This document shows, piece after piece, positions 12,555-14,606 of a stretch of 14,606 bases of DNA. The position numbers were made by a program, and so were the translations under genes. The notes under the pieces are model-generated. The model was not told the DNA's origin and did no database searches. It was given only the letters and a program-made list of their open reading frames with translations. The number at the start of each line of letters is the position of its first letter. Within the stretch, counting starts at the first letter, position 1. Origin of the DNA: Bacillota bacterium (GTDB lineage: Bacteria > Bacillota_B > Desulfitobacteriia > Desulfitobacteriales > Desulfitobacteriaceae); contig JAJYAS010000018.1 in NCBI GenBank assembly GCA_021779415.1, positions 1 through 14,606 of the forward strand, written 5' to 3'.

Positions 12555-14606
12555 TTGATCAAAAAAAATGTAGTCATTAACGGTGTCCCCCAGACATTAC
12601 TTGTTGATGGGGAAGTCACCCTCGCCAATGTGTTGCGGGGACAACTGCACATGACTGGAACTAAAATTGGATGTGGAAAAGCTCAATGCGGTGCCTGTTC
12701 AGTCATTATGGATGGAAAAGTCATCCGCTCCTGTGTTACCAAAATGAAACGGGTTGCAGATGATGCCGAAATCACGACAATCGAAGGAGTAGGCACCAAA
12801 GAACACTTGCATCCCTTGCAGCTCGCTTGGATGATCCATGGAGCGGCTCAATGCGGTTTCTGTAGTCCTGGCTTCATTGTTTCAGCCAAACAACTATTAG
12901 AAGAAAATGTAAATCCTACAAGAGAAGAAGTTCGGGATTGGTTCCAAAAACACAGAAATGCATGCCGCTGCACGGGGTATAAACCTCTAGTTGACTCTGT
13001 CATGGAAGCTGCTCGGTTAATTCGGGGCGAGGTTACCACAGAAGAGTTATTTTTAAAATTACCTGCCGATGGTCGAATCTGGGGCACAGAATACATTCGT
13101 CCGTCCGCCTTGGCTAAGGTTACCGGCACCTGGGACTTCGGTGCTGATGCAGGCCTCAAAATGCCTTGCGGAACTCTGCAACTCAAACTGGTTCAGGCCA
13201 AGGTTTCTCATGCCAATATTCTTTCAATCGACACATCTGAGGCTGAAAAAATGCCAGGTGTCTATAAAATAATAACGCATAAAGATGTTGTCGGCAAAAA
13301 CCAAATCACGGGTTTAATCACCTTCCCGACAAACAAAGGGGATGGATGGGACCGTCCGATCCTTTGTGAGAAAAAAGTGTTCCAATTTGGGGATGCCATC
13401 GCCATTGTGGCAGCCGATACGGCTGCGCATGCTCAGGCTGCAGTCGACAAAGTCAAGGTGGAACTTGAATTACTCCCTGAATATATGAGCGCTCCAGCCG
13501 CCATGGCTGACGACGCTATTGAAATTCATCCCGGAACCCCGAACGTTTATTTTGAAACCAAGGTGGTTAAGGGTGAAGAAACTGCGCCTCTAATGGAAGC
13601 CGCGGATGTCGTTGTTGAAGACGATTTTTATGTGGGACGTCAACCCCATCTACCCATTGAGCCAGACGTGGGTTTTGCTTTCTATGATGAAGAGGGCAAA
13701 TTGATCATTCATTCCAAGAGTATTGCCATACATCTCCATCAGGCTATGATTGCAGCAGGGATAGGCATTGATTCGGACAAACTTATCTTAGTACAAAACC
13801 CCACTGGAGGAACTTTTGGCTATAAGTTCAGTCCAACGATCGAAGCTTTATTAGGGGTTGCGGCTGTGGCTACAGGTAAACCCGTTTATCTCGAATTTGA
13901 CTATTATCAACAAACGACTTATACAGGGAAACGCTCGCCTTTCTTTATTAATCTCAAAATGGGCGCTACTAAAGAGGGTAAATTAACCGCCATGGAATCG
14001 GATTGGACTGTCGATCATGGTCCGTATTCCGAATTCGGCGACTTGCTCACCATGCGGGGCACCCAATTCATTGGCTGTGGTTACAACATCCCCAACATTC
14101 GCGGTGCTGGACGAACCGTATGTACAAATCATGCTTGGGGTTCTGCTTTCCGAGGGTACGGATCTCCTCAAAGTACCTTCTCGTCCGAAGTTTTGATGGA
14201 CGAACTCGCAGAAAAACTGGGCATGGACCCGTTCGAACTGCGTTATAAAAACGTCTACAGACCGGGTGACACCACGCCTACCGGCTGTGAACCCGATGTT
14301 TACTGCATGGTTGATATCATGGATAAACTTAAACCTGCTTACACGAAAGCGCAAGAATGGGCTAAACAGCCAGCATCAGCTGCTAACAAGAAACGCGGAG
14401 TTGGAATGTCCATCGGAGTCTATGGGTCAGGTCTAGACGGAGCGGATAGTTCTGCGGTCAATGCGAAGCTAACTGAAAAGGGCGTTACAATTTATACGTC
14501 TTGGGAAGATCATGGCCAAGGCGCGGATATGGGAACCTTAGCGACTGCTCATGAGGCTTTGCGTCCGTTAGGAATTAAACCGGAAGATATCAAACTTGTG
14601 ATGAAT
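12555..14606 (+). CDS. mop: Mop-type molybdenum aldehyde oxidoreductase (xanthine oxidase family), 3' partial
   Basis: This is a single-chain aldehyde oxidoreductase that hydroxylates aldehydes to acids at a molybdenum-pterin centre and passes electrons through two [2Fe-2S] clusters. 684 codons are visible of about 905 expected from the D. gigas enzyme; the gene runs off the window. The plant-type cluster ligands are C40, C45, C48 and C60 and the second-cluster ligands C100, C103, C137 and C139, the same numbering I recall for D. gigas Mop. Long near-identical stretches include HRNACRCTGYKPLVD, KVSHANI and TNKGDGWDRPILC. Pterin-site loops GGTFGYKFSP (about 418-427) and GSAFRGYG (529-536) are present; the catalytic Glu near the C-terminus is outside. 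The start is TTG at 12555, set by AAGGAGAG and by the matching MI-K-VINGV N-terminus. No separate FAD subunit is implied. Confidence 0.95.
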   Translation, partial: MIKKNVVINGVPQTLLVDGEVTLANVLRGQLHMTGTKIGCGKAQCGACSVIMDGKVIRSCVTKMKRVADDAEITTIEGVGTKEHLHPLQLAWMIHGAAQCGFCSPGFIVSAKQLLEENVNPTREEVRDWFQKHRNACRCTGYKPLVDSVMEAARLIRGEVTTEELFLKLPADGRIWGTEYIRPSALAKVTGTWDFGADAGLKMPCGTLQLKLVQAKVSHANILSIDTSEAEKMPGVYKIITHKDVVGKNQITGLITFPTNKGDGWDRPILCEKKVFQFGDAIAIVAADTAAHAQAAVDKVKVELELLPEYMSAPAAMADDAIEIHPGTPNVYFETKVVKGEETAPLMEAADVVVEDDFYVGRQPHLPIEPDVGFAFYDEEGKLIIHSKSIAIHLHQAMIAAGIGIDSDKLILVQNPTGGTFGYKFSPTIEALLGVAAVATGKPVYLEFDYYQQTTYTGKRSPFFINLKMGATKEGKLTAMESDWTVDHGPYSEFGDLLTMRGTQFIGCGYNIPNIRGAGRTVCTNHAWGSAFRGYGSPQSTFSSEVLMDELAEKLGMDPFELRYKNVYRPGDTTPTGCEPDVYCMVDIMDKLKPAYTKAQEWAKQPASAANKKRGVGMSIGVYGSGLDGADSSAVNAKLTEKGVTIYTSWEDHGQGADMGTLATAHEALRPLGIKPEDIKLVMN

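Overview
The window looks like chromosomal DNA of an anaerobic Gram-positive bacterium of the Desulfosporosinus/Desulfitobacterium (Peptococcaceae) kind. I infer this from the strong AGGAGG-type ribosome sites, frequent TTG and GTG starts, moderate GC, and the gene set: a group 4 type [NiFe] hydrogenase, a tungsten aldehyde:ferredoxin oxidoreductase (AOR), a molybdenum aldehyde oxidoreductase of the Desulfovibrio gigas Mop type, and sigma-54 regulation. The genus assignment rests on gene content alone.

Layout. (1) 1-1518, plus strand: the end of a hydrogenase operon, with a 5'-truncated catalytic large subunit followed by a NuoB-like small subunit. A bidirectional terminator at 1572-1616 closes it. 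(2) 1620-4348, minus strand: an AcoR-like sigma-54 activator (GAF, PAS, AAA+, Fis-type HTH) followed 17 bases later by a SAM-dependent methyltransferase. (3) 4349-4781: a divergent regulatory region with a perfect 9-bp inverted repeat, a second dyad, a 16-bp tandem repeat and a textbook -24/-12 promoter. (4) 4782-10850, plus strand: AOR, then a MoaD-like sulfur carrier, a ThiF/MoeB-like E1 enzyme, a MoeA, and a MoeA fused to a periplasmic-binding-protein-like domain. A terminator follows at 10899-10935. (5) 10963-11985, minus strand: a MoeA-like molybdopterin-binding protein with a cysteine-rich tail. (6) 12106-12554: a second divergent regulatory region with a sigma-A promoter, a second -24/-12 promoter almost identical to the first, 15-bp imperfect repeats and a possible 27-codon ORF. 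(7) 12555 to the window end: the Mop-type aldehyde oxidoreductase, cut at its 3' end.

How it fits together (inference). The locus pairs a tungstopterin aldehyde oxidoreductase with an unrelated molybdopterin aldehyde oxidoreductase. Genes for the late steps of pterin cofactor assembly (dithiolene sulfur transfer and metal insertion) lie between them. Both enzymes appear to be switched on from sigma-54 promoters that match at 14 of 15 positions, and the AcoR-like activator is the obvious candidate for the AOR promoter. The most notable points are this dual-metal arrangement, the MoeA duplication with one sensor-like fusion, the unexplained leader of the Mop gene, and a hydrogenase large subunit with an altered C-terminal nickel motif and no cleavable tail.
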